A DNA stretch of 64,000 nucleotides from Fibrobacter succinogenes (GCA_902800815.1 CADCGB010000019.1:1-64000); one strand, 5' to 3'; shown: positions 15,547 through 24,995, counted from the first letter of the stretch. The notes: generated from the letters alone by a model not told the origin. Made by a program: numbers and translations.

Positions 15547-17997
15547 ATGGGATTCTACTTCCGCGGACTCGCGTTCAAACAGACCATGATGATTCTTATA
15601 GTCGTCACGGTTGTCGTCGGCACGATTTTCGGCATCATGACGTCGAAGATGAACGGAAAACTCGAACAGATGACGATAGATAATGGCGAGCAGACTAGCG
15701 AAGCGAGTGTAACCTATATCAACTCGATTTTCGATGCCGCCAAGACAATCGGCGAGGAAATTGCCGCGAGGCTGGGCTCGCAAGAAATGACGCGCGAAGA
15801 ACTCGACAACTACCTTCTGCGCTCCTTGGATGTCGCGAGGAATTCCGTCCCCCAGATTATTGCGGTGGTCACGGCATGGGAACCCGGCATGGGCCCTGAA
15901 ACCAAGAAGGGCGACTACATGAAGCTGGCCTACTTTGTCAATAACGAGAGCAAGCTTGTCGCCGGTGCCAACTACGATGTTCATGAATGGTACAAGAGCA
16001 CGAGGGATACCAAGACTGCCCGCTGGCAGGAACCGTTTATCGGTGAATTTGTCCCGGAGCCTATTGCCGTCTATACGGTTCCCATATTCCGCAAGGATAA
16101 GGCGGGCGAGGATGTCTTGGTCGGTGTCTTTGCCATTGATATCTCGATTGATTTCCTCAAGGGAACGGTTTCCTCGATTCCGGTATCCAATTCGGGTTTT
16201 GCCATGATACTTTCGTCGAGGAATGTCCCGGTCGCTTACCCGAAGGCCGTTGCCGGCGGGAGAACTGCTGACGAAATGAAGGTCAGGGAACTTGTCGGTG
16301 GCGATCTTGCAGATTTTGATAGGAACGTCAAGAAGGCGAAGGGCCTTATCTTGGGTAATGTCGCAGGGATGGACGCGGCCATTTACTACACCACGATGAA
16401 GTCGAACGACTGGACGTTCCTGGTTGCCTGGCCTGTACAGCAGTGGTACGAGGACCGTCAGGCCCTGTTTAAGCTTTTCGTTGGGCTTGCAGTGGCAGGC
16501 TATGTCATACTGCTTTTCTTTATGCTGCTCATCTCGTTCAGGGTGACCAAGCCGCTCAAGGATCTCGCGTTGGCGGCGAAGCGGCTCGGCAAGGGCGACT
16601 TCAATGTGGAAATTCCCAAGATTTCTGGGCACGACGAGGTGTCCGAATTCGCGGGTGCGTTCAAGAACATGCTTGACTCGCTCAAGAACTACGTCGAGGC
16701 CGAGAAAGACGTGAAGCGCATTGAGCGTGAACTCGATTTGGCGCGCAATATTCAATTGTCGATGCTCCCGGGCGAGGAACGCGAGGAAAATTCCGATGAC
16801 GACCGCCATGAACTTTCGCAGTTCCTGCAACCGGCGAAGGAAGTGGGTGGCGACTTCTACGACTACTTCAAGATCGACAACGATCACCTGTGTGTGGTGG
16901 TGGGCGACGTGTCCGGCAAGGGCGTGCCTGCATCGCTGTTCATGATGGTCTCCCGAATCATGCTTCGCATTATGGCGAAGAACACGAAGAGCGTGGAAAA
17001 GACGTTTGCGTCTGCGAACTATGCACTTGCAAGGCGCAACAGGCTGAACATGTTCGTGACCGTCTGGATGGGCATTATCGACCTGCGTTCGGGCCGCATC
17101 GAGTTTGCGTCCGCCGGGCACAACCCGCCAGTCGTGCGCCACAGCGACGGTTCTGTCGAGTTTATTCCGAGCAAGTCCGGGCTTGTTATGGCTGCCATGG
17201 AACATACCGTTTACGAGTCGCAGACCTTTGACCTCAAGTCGGGCGATACCTTGTTCATGTACACCGATGGCGTGACCGAGGCGACAAACAACAACGATGA
17301 ACTTTTCGGTGATGCCCGCCTGCTCAGTTCCCTCAAGAAGGGCGGTGATTTGGGTACGTCCAAGATTTGCACCTTTGTCAAGAGCGAAATTGATGACTTT
17401 GTACAGGGTGCCCCGCAGTTCGACGATATTACGATGCTTGCGGTAAAGTTTGTGGGTAACGACGAGCCCGTGTGGGAACGTTATGAAAAGACAGTGAATG
17501 TGGGTGATAGTAAGCGCGGCGAATTTAAGACGTTCGTTGAAGGAATCCTAACACCTATGGATGGAGTGAAAAAGATGCAGATGCAAGACGCTTGGCAGCG
17601 TTATGAAAAGATCGTTGACGTTATTCCCGAGAACCAGGAAGTCCTTACGACGTTTGTCGAGGGCATCCTTGCCCCGATGGATGCGTCCATGAAGTCGCAG
17701 ATGCAGATTAACATTGCAATTGACGAGATTTACAGTAACATCGTGAAGTTCTCCGGTGCGACCGAGGTGACCCTGATTGTGGAAATCCGTAAGGCGACGC
17801 TCGAGGCAAGGCTTACCTTTATTGATAACGGCAAGCCGTTCGACCCGCTCAAGCAAGAAGACCCGGATGTGTCGCTGTCCGCGGAAGACCGTGAGATTGG
17901 CGGCCTCGGAATCTTCATTGTCAAGAAGACGATGGACAGCGTGTGTTACCGTAGGAACGGCGACCACAACGAACTCGCCATCATTAAAACGCTGTAA
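15547..17997 (+). CDS. membrane sensor SpoIIE-type phosphatase with C-terminal HATPase
   Basis: An 816-residue signalling protein. Order: membrane helix (about 12-35), periplasmic Cache-like sensor (about 36-300, with WYKSTRDTKTARWQEPFIGE), second helix (about 308-332), HAMP (333-385), a coiled coil with the linker ERELDLARNIQLSMLP, then a SpoIIE/PP2C phosphatase (about 420-635) with GGDFYDYF, VGDVSGKGVPASLF, YTDGVTEA and QFDDITML. The end is an anti-sigma-type ATPase domain (about 715-816: NIAIDEIYSNIVKFSG, FIDNGKPFDP, GGLGIFIVKK). It joins phosphatase and switch kinase of a partner-switching system in one chain. Between them a 40-residue unit is tandemly duplicated (about 641-680 and 681-720). 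The partner antagonist is not in the window. Confidence 0.88.
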   Translation: MGFYFRGLAFKQTMMILIVVTVVVGTIFGIMTSKMNGKLEQMTIDNGEQTSEASVTYINSIFDAAKTIGEEIAARLGSQEMTREELDNYLLRSLDVARNSVPQIIAVVTAWEPGMGPETKKGDYMKLAYFVNNESKLVAGANYDVHEWYKSTRDTKTARWQEPFIGEFVPEPIAVYTVPIFRKDKAGEDVLVGVFAIDISIDFLKGTVSSIPVSNSGFAMILSSRNVPVAYPKAVAGGRTADEMKVRELVGGDLADFDRNVKKAKGLILGNVAGMDAAIYYTTMKSNDWTFLVAWPVQQWYEDRQALFKLFVGLAVAGYVILLFFMLLISFRVTKPLKDLALAAKRLGKGDFNVEIPKISGHDEVSEFAGAFKNMLDSLKNYVEAEKDVKRIERELDLARNIQLSMLPGEEREENSDDDRHELSQFLQPAKEVGGDFYDYFKIDNDHLCVVVGDVSGKGVPASLFMMVSRIMLRIMAKNTKSVEKTFASANYALARRNRLNMFVTVWMGIIDLRSGRIEFASAGHNPPVVRHSDGSVEFIPSKSGLVMAAMEHTVYESQTFDLKSGDTLFMYTDGVTEATNNNDELFGDARLLSSLKKGGDLGTSKICTFVKSEIDDFVQGAPQFDDITMLAVKFVGNDEPVWERYEKTVNVGDSKRGEFKTFVEGILTPMDGVKKMQMQDAWQRYEKIVDVIPENQEVLTTFVEGILAPMDASMKSQMQINIAIDEIYSNIVKFSGATEVTLIVEIRKATLEARLTFIDNGKPFDPLKQEDPDVSLSAEDREIGGLGIFIVKKTMDSVCYRRNGDHNELAIIKTL
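17471..17710 (+). repeat. in-frame 120-base tandem duplication inside SpoIIE-type gene
   Basis: ttatgaaaag recurs at exactly 120 bases (17481 and 17601), and the protein around it repeats: RYEKTVNVGD...TFVEGILTPMD then RYEKIVDVIPE...TFVEGILAPMD. The copies have diverged at many positions, so it is not an assembly artefact of identical sequence. Confidence 0.85.
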
Positions 17998-18005
17998 TTT
18001 TAGCT

Positions 18006-18040
18006 GTCATCCTGGAGCCACGCTAGTGGCGATAGGATCC
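18006..18040. repeat. dispersed GTCATCCTGGAG...GGATCC element
   Basis: Begins GTCATCCTGGAG and ends GATAGGATCC, with an internal hairpin gccac-gcta-gtggc. It lies in the 55-base gap between the convergent SpoIIE and UvrA-like genes. Relatives are at 18931-18985, 20441-20480 and 62878-62909. Confidence 0.7.
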
Positions 18041-18052
18041 ACTAGGGATTTC

Positions 18053-20431
18053 CTATTTTCGCTTCAATTCGAGCACGTAGTCGGCGGCGTTTACGAAGTC
18101 CTGCGCGTGCTCGATGGCAATGACGGTGTGGCCCGCTTCGGTGAGGCCATGGATAAGGTCCAGCAGGTGCTGGATATCCTTCTGGTGAAGCCCGCGTGCG
18201 GGTTCGTCGAAAAGGAATAGCGTATTTGGGGCTTTCGCACGTGCAAGTGCGATAGAAAGGCGCAGACGTGCGCGTTCACCACCGGAAAGGTGTGTCGTTG
18301 TCTGCCCGAGTTTCAGGTAGTCGAGCCCCGTATCCACGAGGGGTTTTAACTTATCCGCAAACGGTTTAAGGTTCGTGAACAACTTGTAGGCTTCACCGAC
18401 TTCCAGGTCAAGGATGTCGGCGATGGAAAGCGACTTGAAGCGGACTTCGAGAATCTCGTCCTTGAAGCGCCTGCCGAGGCATACGGGGCATTCGGATTCC
18501 TCGTAGCCTGCGGGGTCGAGGATAACGCCTTCGCCCTTGCAGTTCTCACAGCGGCCACCGGGGGCGTGTGTCGCGAACTTGCTGGCGGTATAGCCGCGCA
18601 CCTTGCTTTCGGGGAGTTTCGCGAACAGGTCGCGCAGTATCGTGTTCAGGTTGATGGCCGAGGCGACTGTGCTGCGGCGGTTCCCGTGGAAATCTCCGGT
18701 AGAAAGCACGGAGAGCGCCTGTATGCCGAGACTCCCGAATTCGCCCTGGTTTGCACGCGGGGCGAGGTTCCTGAAGAATAGCGTGGACTTGCCGCTGCCG
18801 CTCTGGCCTGTGATGACGCTGAACTTTTGCACCGGGAAGTGTGCGGTGACGGGCTGCATGTCGAACATTGCGAAGTTCTCGATATCGATGCTCGCGGCTT
18901 TGTCTACAGGCTTCTTTTTTTTGCGCTTGTCACTCTGGAGCCGCAAGGCTGTCATCCTGGAGCGTAGCGATAGGATAGAGTCCAGTTCCTTAATCCACGT
19001 TCCCGTAGGTGACTGCGGGTTCCCCAGCACTTCCTTCGCGGTTCCCTGCAGCAGAATCTCGCCGCCTTTTTCACCGGCGCCGGGACCCATTTCGATAATC
19101 CAGTCGGCCTTCTTAATGAGGGCGGGGTTGTGGTCGATAAGCACGAGCGTGTTCCCGCGGGACTGTACCTTCTTGAGGACTTTCCAGAGTGATTCCACAT
19201 CGCATTCGTGCAATCCGCTTGCGGGCTCGTCGAGGACGATCAAGAGGTTGTTCAGGTGCCCGGTGGATAGGCTCGAAAGCCGAAGTCTCTGGACTTCGCC
19301 ACCCGACAGGGTGGCCCCTGCACGCCCTGCTGTAAGGTAGCCGATCCCGAGTTCATTGATGGCCTGGATACGGTCGATGAGCGTGCGGAAAGCGGGCATC
19401 TGTTTTTCGGTGAGTCGCGTGTCGAGCAGGGCGTGCAGTAGGCTTTCGAGTTCCGCGAAAGGCGTGCTCAAGATATCCTGCCAGGTGGTGCCGCCAATAC
19501 TAGAGTTCAATATGCTTTCGTTCAGCCGGAGCCCCTTGCATTTCGGGCATTCCTCGTCGCAGTCGCCTTCGGCGCCCTTGAGCATGCCGGTCCCCGCGCA
19601 TTCGGGGCAGGCGCTTGTGCGGCTATAGGGCGAAAAGTCTTCGGGCACAAGCGGCCTTATGAGCCCGGCCCCGTGGTCAGGGCACCGGGGTACCGTGCTG
19701 TAAACCTTGCGCTCCCCGCCGATATCGAGCGTGAGTTCCCCGTGCGTGAGTTTTAGGACTCCGTCGACGGCTTCGGCGATGCGGGTGCGCGTGTTCTCGC
19801 GGACAATCACGCGGTCCACCACGATGAAGAATTCCCTGGGGGTGATTTCCTTTTCCTGCGCGGTCAGGTCTGCAAGCGAGTAACTGACTCCGTCGGCTAG
19901 CGCGCGGGTGAACCCCTGCGCCAGGAACACCGCCGATAGCTTGTCGAGCGTCGCGCGCTTTTCTTCGACGCGCGCCAAAAACTGCAACTTGCTCCCCTGG
20001 GGCATCCCCGCAATCTCGCGGATAATATCCTCGCGGCTCATGCTCTCCATGGGCTTCCCGCACTTGGGACAGGCGGGCTTAGCGTACGCCGCAAAAAGCG
20101 CCCTTAGGGTGGCGTCGCATTCCGAGATGCTCAGCGCGTATGCCTTCGCGGGTGTCTCGCCGTGGCTTGGCCCTACGGCAAGGCTCGCGGGCAGCCCTTC
20201 GGCACTGTCGAGCGGGATTATCCTTCGCCCGCCAAGCAGCTCGGCCGCGAACGGGGAGAGCGTCTCCAGGTAGCGCCGCTTGGATTCCCCGTGCAGGGTA
20301 TCAAGTACGAGGGTCGACTTTCCACATCCCGAGGGGCCGCAAACAATGGTAATTCGCCCCAGCGGGAACTGGGCATCCACGTTTTTCAGGTTGTGCAGGC
20401 GGCACCCGCGTATGGAAATGAAGCTACTCAT
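18053..20431 (-). CDS. UvrA-like ABC ATPase paralogue (short form)
   Basis: A 792-residue UvrA-family protein with two ABC ATPase halves: Walker A GPSGCGKST near residue 33 and GQSGSGKST near 525, signatures LSGGEVQRLRL and LSGGERARLRL, and Walker B LIVLDEPASGLH and LFLFDEPARGLH. Zinc-type CxxC pairs are at CPKC, CPEC/CPKC and CENC/CPVC. True UvrA is about 940 residues, so this is one of the shorter paralogues, often linked to antibiotic tolerance or of unknown role rather than to UvrBC repair. Between the halves, residues around RSRMTALRLQSDKRKKKKP are encoded by a dispersed repeat inserted in frame. It is downstream of the small barrel gene on the same strand. Confidence 0.85.
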   Translation of the reverse strand: MSSFISIRGCRLHNLKNVDAQFPLGRITIVCGPSGCGKSTLVLDTLHGESKRRYLETLSPFAAELLGGRRIIPLDSAEGLPASLAVGPSHGETPAKAYALSISECDATLRALFAAYAKPACPKCGKPMESMSREDIIREIAGMPQGSKLQFLARVEEKRATLDKLSAVFLAQGFTRALADGVSYSLADLTAQEKEITPREFFIVVDRVIVRENTRTRIAEAVDGVLKLTHGELTLDIGGERKVYSTVPRCPDHGAGLIRPLVPEDFSPYSRTSACPECAGTGMLKGAEGDCDEECPKCKGLRLNESILNSSIGGTTWQDILSTPFAELESLLHALLDTRLTEKQMPAFRTLIDRIQAINELGIGYLTAGRAGATLSGGEVQRLRLSSLSTGHLNNLLIVLDEPASGLHECDVESLWKVLKKVQSRGNTLVLIDHNPALIKKADWIIEMGPGAGEKGGEILLQGTAKEVLGNPQSPTGTWIKELDSILSLRSRMTALRLQSDKRKKKKPVDKAASIDIENFAMFDMQPVTAHFPVQKFSVITGQSGSGKSTLFFRNLAPRANQGEFGSLGIQALSVLSTGDFHGNRRSTVASAINLNTILRDLFAKLPESKVRGYTASKFATHAPGGRCENCKGEGVILDPAGYEESECPVCLGRRFKDEILEVRFKSLSIADILDLEVGEAYKLFTNLKPFADKLKPLVDTGLDYLKLGQTTTHLSGGERARLRLSIALARAKAPNTLFLFDEPARGLHQKDIQHLLDLIHGLTEAGHTVIAIEHAQDFVNAADYVLELKRK
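18931..18985. repeat. dispersed repeat inside the UvrA-like coding sequence
   Basis: Plus strand reads GTCACTCTGGAGCCGCAAGG and, directly after, GTCATCCTGGAGCGTAGCG followed by ATAGGATAGAGTCC: one full element plus a half copy of the family seen at 18006. It is translated on the minus strand as part of the linker between the two ATPase halves and keeps the frame open. Confidence 0.75.
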
Positions 20432-20440
20432 TGCAGGACT

Positions 20441-20480
20441 GGATCCTTCGACTTCGCCCTACGGGCTCGCTCAGGATGAC
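20441..20480. repeat. dispersed repeat, inverted copy
   Basis: Minus strand begins GTCATCCTGAGCGAGCCCG and ends AAGTCGAAGGATCC. It fills most of the 57-base gap between the stop of the barrel protein gene and the start of the UvrA-like gene, inside what may be one operon. Confidence 0.7.
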
Positions 20481-20488
20481 GCTGAGCG

Positions 20489-21124
20489 TCACTCCCTGAT
20501 GGTAAATCTCAGTTCCCCGAACGGCGTGCAGAAGTCCATGTTCTCGAGGTTGTTCTCCTCGATACCGGCGAACATGCGGTAACCGCCACCGATAGATACC
20601 TCGAGCATCTTGGTGATGCGGTAGTTGAAGTGCGCCGCCATGTCTGCCACAAAGAAGTAGTCCTCGGATTCGAAACCTTCGTCACCGTTCTCGAGTGCGT
20701 TCACGGCACCGCCACCGACCCTGATAGGTACGGAAAGCGACATTTGCTCGTTGAAGCGGAGCGGGAAGAGTTCCACGAATGCACCGAAGGAGTTGTAGTT
20801 CACGAGCTGCTTCTGGGGCACGTTGTAGTTGCGCACGTCGCTGATGGTAGATACGTACCACATACCGGCCGAGAGCAACTTGCCGAAGTCAAGGCCTATG
20901 CGGAGCGCCATGAAGATAGTCCCGTCGTCGGTGATCATGGAGTTTCCTCCGCCGATGCCGATGAGGGCCTTGATTCCCCTTTCGGACTTTTCCTCGGTGG
21001 GGGCGTTCGAATCGCCCATGCCCGCCAGTTCGGCAAAGCTTGTTCCCGAGAGCGAAAGCACCAGCGCAAGCGCGAGGGCGAACTTCGCCGTGAATCTACT
21101 TCTTTTCTTCGTTCCGTTGAGCAT
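20489..21124 (-). CDS. small outer-membrane beta-barrel-like protein
   Basis: A 211-residue exported protein of unknown function. From the ATG at 21124 it has a basic N-region (MLNGTKKRSRFTAKF) and hydrophobic core ending SLSGTSFA, a convincing signal peptide; longer in-frame starts further upstream would lack one. The mature part alternates polar and hydrophobic residues, is glycine-rich (ALIGIGGGNSM, SIGGGYRMFAG) and ends ELRFTIRE, an aromatic-bearing terminal strand as in outer-membrane barrels. The start lies 29 bases inside the end of the upstream YihY-family gene, so the two are probably translationally coupled. Confidence 0.7.
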   Translation of the reverse strand: MLNGTKKRSRFTAKFALALALVLSLSGTSFAELAGMGDSNAPTEEKSERGIKALIGIGGGNSMITDDGTIFMALRIGLDFGKLLSAGMWYVSTISDVRNYNVPQKQLVNYNSFGAFVELFPLRFNEQMSLSVPIRVGGGAVNALENGDEGFESEDYFFVADMAAHFNYRITKMLEVSIGGGYRMFAGIEENNLENMDFCTPFGELRFTIRE

Positions 21125-22109
21125 TGTGGATGTCCTCCAGGGTTGCGTTCCAGTTCCATTTCTTTTCGGCCGATTCCGGCCAGTAGCAGATGGTCCACAC
21201 GAGGCTGTTGCCGCACAGGATAATCGACCACACGCCAAAGAGCAGGAACAGGAACAGCGGGATAAAGGCGAGCGAGCCGTAGAAGATGGACATGCGGGTA
21301 ACCATCGCCGTCTGGATGAGCATGAGGATCTTCACGTAGATGTTGATGCATATCCAGGCGATAATGGTCGTCATGAGCGAGTAGCCGAACAGTTTGCGCT
21401 TGCGGTAGGGGGGCGCCTTCCCGGTTTCACGCTGCCTCAGGCTCCTTGCGGGCAGCGCGTAGAGCATCAGGAATATGAGCAGCATCGCCGCGGTATGGAA
21501 GGCGATGTACCAGAACGCCGTGATGAGAATCTTGAGCAACTGGGGCGAGAAGTGGAACCCGTCCACGATAATCATGGTGAGCACGTCCTGCACGTGGTTC
21601 ACGAACCCGGCGAACATGCCGATGAACCCCGCGAAGATGACCAGGAAGGGGGTGTACACCTGGATCTGGCGGATGACGGTACGCGAGGTCTTGACCTCCC
21701 ACACCACGTTGAAGTTCGTCTCGAGGCTCCCGAAGGCGAGGATGAACGTCACGAAGAGGCCGAGTGCGCCGATAAACCCGAGCTTTCCGATGGGGATATG
21801 TTCCGCGTTCTCGACGATGTTCTGGACCTGCTCGGTGGGCCAGTCCAGGTTGAGCATGTCGAGCAATATCGGCAGGTAGTCCGACACGAACCCGCCAAAT
21901 CCGACGGCGAGGGTAATGGAGGTGAGCAATATGAGCAGGGGGACGACTGCCACCAGGGTGGTGTAGGTGAGGCTTGCCGCGCGGGTCATTCCGTGGTAGT
22001 ACAGGAACGACTTCCCGGTCACGACCATGACCTTTACAAAGGAGGGGGAACGCTCTGCAATAGAGTCGAAAAGCCTCTCCCAAGAAAAATTCTTCCACCA
22101 ATCCGGCAT
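21096..22109 (-). CDS. YihY/virulence factor BrkB family membrane protein
   Basis: A 337-residue inner-membrane protein of the YihY/BrkB family. It opens with YYHGMTRAASLTYTTLVAVVPLL, the family's signature region, and has about six membrane helices; the family was once mislabelled RNase BN and its transport substrate is not settled. The open frame continues far upstream, but that part lacks family similarity and runs antisense to the PL11 gene; I start at the ATG at 22109, which is preceded by GGGGGC. A charged tail (WNWNATLEDIHNAQRNEEKK) ends the protein. The small barrel gene begins inside its last codons. Confidence 0.88.
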   Translation of the reverse strand: MPDWWKNFSWERLFDSIAERSPSFVKVMVVTGKSFLYYHGMTRAASLTYTTLVAVVPLLILLTSITLAVGFGGFVSDYLPILLDMLNLDWPTEQVQNIVENAEHIPIGKLGFIGALGLFVTFILAFGSLETNFNVVWEVKTSRTVIRQIQVYTPFLVIFAGFIGMFAGFVNHVQDVLTMIIVDGFHFSPQLLKILITAFWYIAFHTAAMLLIFLMLYALPARSLRQRETGKAPPYRKRKLFGYSLMTTIIAWICINIYVKILMLIQTAMVTRMSIFYGSLAFIPLFLFLLFGVWSIILCGNSLVWTICYWPESAEKKWNWNATLEDIHNAQRNEEKK

Positions 22110-22361
22110 GCCCCCAATTATAGAAAATGAATGGGCCGGTGCGGAAAAACGGGCGGAAACGGCTTTGATGTCCACGTTTTTACATAAAAGTGTGGACTTT
22201 TTTAAACTTACGATTCTTAAAAATACCTTATAAACGTAAAAATTTACAAAAATATGTAGACTTTTAAAAATTTTTAATATATATTTAACGATGGTGCCAT
22301 GTGCCCTTTTGAGGTGTATGGGTGTATATTTATAAAAGACAACGCAAGAAATGGAGTTGTT
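22110..22361 (+). promoter_or_regulatory. regulatory gap before the PL11-CE12 operon
   Basis: A 252-base AT-rich gap. It holds GTCCAC (22170) facing GTGGACTTTTTT (22192-22203), and GTAGACTTTT (22256-22265). The second copy lies 17 bases before a TATATT at 22280-22285, a plausible -35/-10 pair. A second TATATT is at 22325-22330. GGAG at 22353 precedes the ATG at 22362. The motif aagtgtggacttttt at 22188 is repeated exactly at 28712, upstream of the regulator gene. Confidence 0.55.
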
Positions 22362-24995
22362 ATGGGTATTGGAACGAAAACTTCTGTGATGTTGGCCGGG
22401 GTGCTTGCTTTTGGGCTCTCCGTACCCTCTTTCGCGGCTCAGCGCCAGATGGAAAATCTTTCGCGTGGCCTTGCTGTCACGAACACGGGCAAGGGTATGC
22501 TGGTTTCCTGGCGCCTCTTGGGTACAGATGACCCCGCGACGGAATTCAACCTTTACCGCGATGGCGAGAAGGTGGCCTCTATCGGGAAGACCGGTGGCAC
22601 GAACTACCTGGACGCCGCCGGCAAGACTACTTCCAAGTACACGGTTGCCGCTGTGGTGAACGGCAAGGAAGGCGCCAAGCAGGCTGTTTCCGTAGTGCTC
22701 GACCAGACGGTTTCGAACAGCGGGAAGGGCTTCCCGTACAAGACTATCAAACTGGAAGTCCCTGCAAGCCAGAAGATGCCCGATGGCGAAACCTGCACCT
22801 ATGTCCCGAACGACATGAGTACCGCCGACCTCGATGGCGACGGCGAATACGAACTTATCTTGAAGTGGGACCCGAGCAATGCCCACGATAACTCCCAGAC
22901 GGGCTATACGGGCACGGTGTTTATCGATGCCTACAAGCTCGACGGCACGCGCCTTTGGCGTATCGACCTCGGCAAGAACATCCGCGCGGGGGCTCACTAC
23001 ACGCAGTTCCAGGTGTTTGACTACGATGGCGACGGCAAGGCCGAGATGATTGTGAAGACTGCTGACGGTACCATTGACGGTACGGGCAAGGCGATTGGCG
23101 ACAAGTCGAAGGATTACCGCAGCTCTGCGGGAACTATCCTCGATGGTCCCGAATACTTGACGGTGTTCCGTGGTGTTGACGGCGCAGCGATTTCGACTGT
23201 TACGTACGAACCGAGCCGCAATATCTTGAGCCATTCTTCGCCCCAGGCTAAGGGCAAGTGGGGCGACAACTACGGCAACCGCTGCGAACGCTACCTGGCG
23301 GCAACGGGCTACCTGGATGGCGTGCATCCGAGCGCTATTTTCGTTCGCGGCTATTATAGCTCTGCCTACGTGGCTGCCTACGATTTCGATGGAAAGGACT
23401 TGAAGCTGCGTTGGCTTCACAAGTCCGAAGACCCGGACAAGGGACTTTATGGCGAAGGAAACCACAGCCTCCAGGCGGCAGATCTTGACGGTGACGGCTA
23501 CGATGAAGTGTTCTTCGGTGCTGCGGCCTTGAATCACGACGGTACCTTGCGCTACCGCACGGGACTTGGCCATGGCGATGCCCACCACATCGGTGATTTG
23601 GATCCGGATCTTCCGGGGCTTGAATCCTGGGATGTGCACGAACACAAGAATGCCCAGTACACTGAAGAAATGCGTGCCAACGATGGCAAGATTATTTGGG
23701 GCACTCCGCAGCCTTCTGCCGAAGGTGTTGATAATGGCCGCGGTATGGCGGCGGACGTTGATTCTGAATATCGTGGCTATGAAATGTGGTCTGCGAAGGG
23801 CGGTGGAATGAAAACCGCCAAGGGTAAGCTCATTGGTACGCCTGCCGTGTCTCAGAATTTCCGTATTTATTTTGACGGTGATGAATACGATGAGCTTTTG
23901 GATGGCGCTTATGTGACCAAGTTCAATTCATCTTCGAAAAAGTCCGAGGTCTATTTCGACGGGCCTGCCGCTCTCGGTGCTACGGGTTGCAATGGCACCA
24001 AGAATACGCCGAGCCTCGTGGCAGATCTCTTCGGCGACTGGCGCGAAGAACTGGTGGTGCGTAGCGAAAAGGACCCGACCACGATATACATTGTCTCGAC
24101 TCCGGTAGAAAGCAAGCTCCGCGTGTATACGCTGATGCACGATGCCACCTACCGCACGGCGGTTGCGTCTCAAAATACGGCCTATAACCAGCCGTCGCAC
24201 CTGGGCTACTACTTGCCCGACATGGTAAAGTCGCTCAAGCAGCCGAGCATCTTCGTGGTGGGCGAGGACCCGGCACCTGCCGACACGACTCCGGTGGTGA
24301 ACAACGGAAAGTCCGAACTGGATGCCTCTACCCCGAAGGATGGTAAGGGCTGGACCGAAACGACAAACGAGGGCTTCCTCAAGAACGGCTACTATAACTT
24401 TGACAATGCGCTTTCGAGCTACGGTACCTGGGAAATCTTCTCGAAGACCGAGGCGAAGACTACGCTTACGGTGCGCTTCACGAACGGTGGGAGTACCTCG
24501 CGCAATATGGCGGTTACCGTGAACGGTGCTTCTGCCGGCACGATTAGCTTCCCCTCGACAGATGCCTCCTGGACGACGTATTCCGAGGCGAAGATTGACG
24601 TGAAGATTGCCGCTGGCGTGAACACGATTACGTTTACCTCGACGACGAGTGATGGCGGCCCGAACTTTGACATGTTCACCTTCGGTATCAACGGCGTGGA
24701 GCTTTACGACGGTACGCAGAATCTCGATGATTCTACGACGACCGCATCGGTCGTCCCGTTCAAGGGCGAGGTTTCCTTCAACCCCTCGACGGGCGTGCTC
24801 TTTACCCCGAAGGCTGGCTTTGCCGAAGTCTACCTGTACGACATGTCGGGCAACATGCGCCTGGCCGTGACGACTAGTGTTTCCGCTGGCGCGAACGGTG
24901 TTTCGCTGAATAGTGAACTGCTCCCGAAGGGCATGTATGTGGTGAAGGTGAAGCTCGACGGCAAGCTTGTCGCCGCAACGAGGATGGTGAAGTAA
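22362..24995 (+). CDS. PL11 rhamnogalacturonan lyase with carbohydrate-binding module
   Basis: An 877-residue secreted enzyme that cleaves the rhamnose-galacturonic acid backbone of rhamnogalacturonan-I by beta-elimination. After a signal peptide (ends PSFAAQ) comes the PL11 beta-propeller, about residues 25-630, opening with MENLSRGLAVTNTGKGMLVS and containing repeated DLDGDGEYE-type calcium loops (ADLDGDGYDEVFFG). A CBM35/CBM6-like module covers about 655-795 (GYYNFDNALSSYGTWEI, STTSDGGPNFDMF). The end (EVYLYDMSGNMR, LPKGMYVVKVKLDG) is a type IX-like sorting domain. The ATG at 22362 has GGAG in place; an in-frame ATG 21 codons upstream would spoil the signal peptide. Its stop overlaps the next gene by one base. 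Confidence 0.93.
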   Translation: MGIGTKTSVMLAGVLAFGLSVPSFAAQRQMENLSRGLAVTNTGKGMLVSWRLLGTDDPATEFNLYRDGEKVASIGKTGGTNYLDAAGKTTSKYTVAAVVNGKEGAKQAVSVVLDQTVSNSGKGFPYKTIKLEVPASQKMPDGETCTYVPNDMSTADLDGDGEYELILKWDPSNAHDNSQTGYTGTVFIDAYKLDGTRLWRIDLGKNIRAGAHYTQFQVFDYDGDGKAEMIVKTADGTIDGTGKAIGDKSKDYRSSAGTILDGPEYLTVFRGVDGAAISTVTYEPSRNILSHSSPQAKGKWGDNYGNRCERYLAATGYLDGVHPSAIFVRGYYSSAYVAAYDFDGKDLKLRWLHKSEDPDKGLYGEGNHSLQAADLDGDGYDEVFFGAAALNHDGTLRYRTGLGHGDAHHIGDLDPDLPGLESWDVHEHKNAQYTEEMRANDGKIIWGTPQPSAEGVDNGRGMAADVDSEYRGYEMWSAKGGGMKTAKGKLIGTPAVSQNFRIYFDGDEYDELLDGAYVTKFNSSSKKSEVYFDGPAALGATGCNGTKNTPSLVADLFGDWREELVVRSEKDPTTIYIVSTPVESKLRVYTLMHDATYRTAVASQNTAYNQPSHLGYYLPDMVKSLKQPSIFVVGEDPAPADTTPVVNNGKSELDASTPKDGKGWTETTNEGFLKNGYYNFDNALSSYGTWEIFSKTEAKTTLTVRFTNGGSTSRNMAVTVNGASAGTISFPSTDASWTTYSEAKIDVKIAAGVNTITFTSTTSDGGPNFDMFTFGINGVELYDGTQNLDDSTTTASVVPFKGEVSFNPSTGVLFTPKAGFAEVYLYDMSGNMRLAVTTSVSAGANGVSLNSELLPKGMYVVKVKLDGKLVAATRMVK

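Noticed and set aside
22110..23645. 512-codon N-terminal extension of the YihY-family protein
   Set aside because: The extension crosses the AT-rich promoter gap and runs antisense to the PL11 gene; the family begins near the ATG at 22109.
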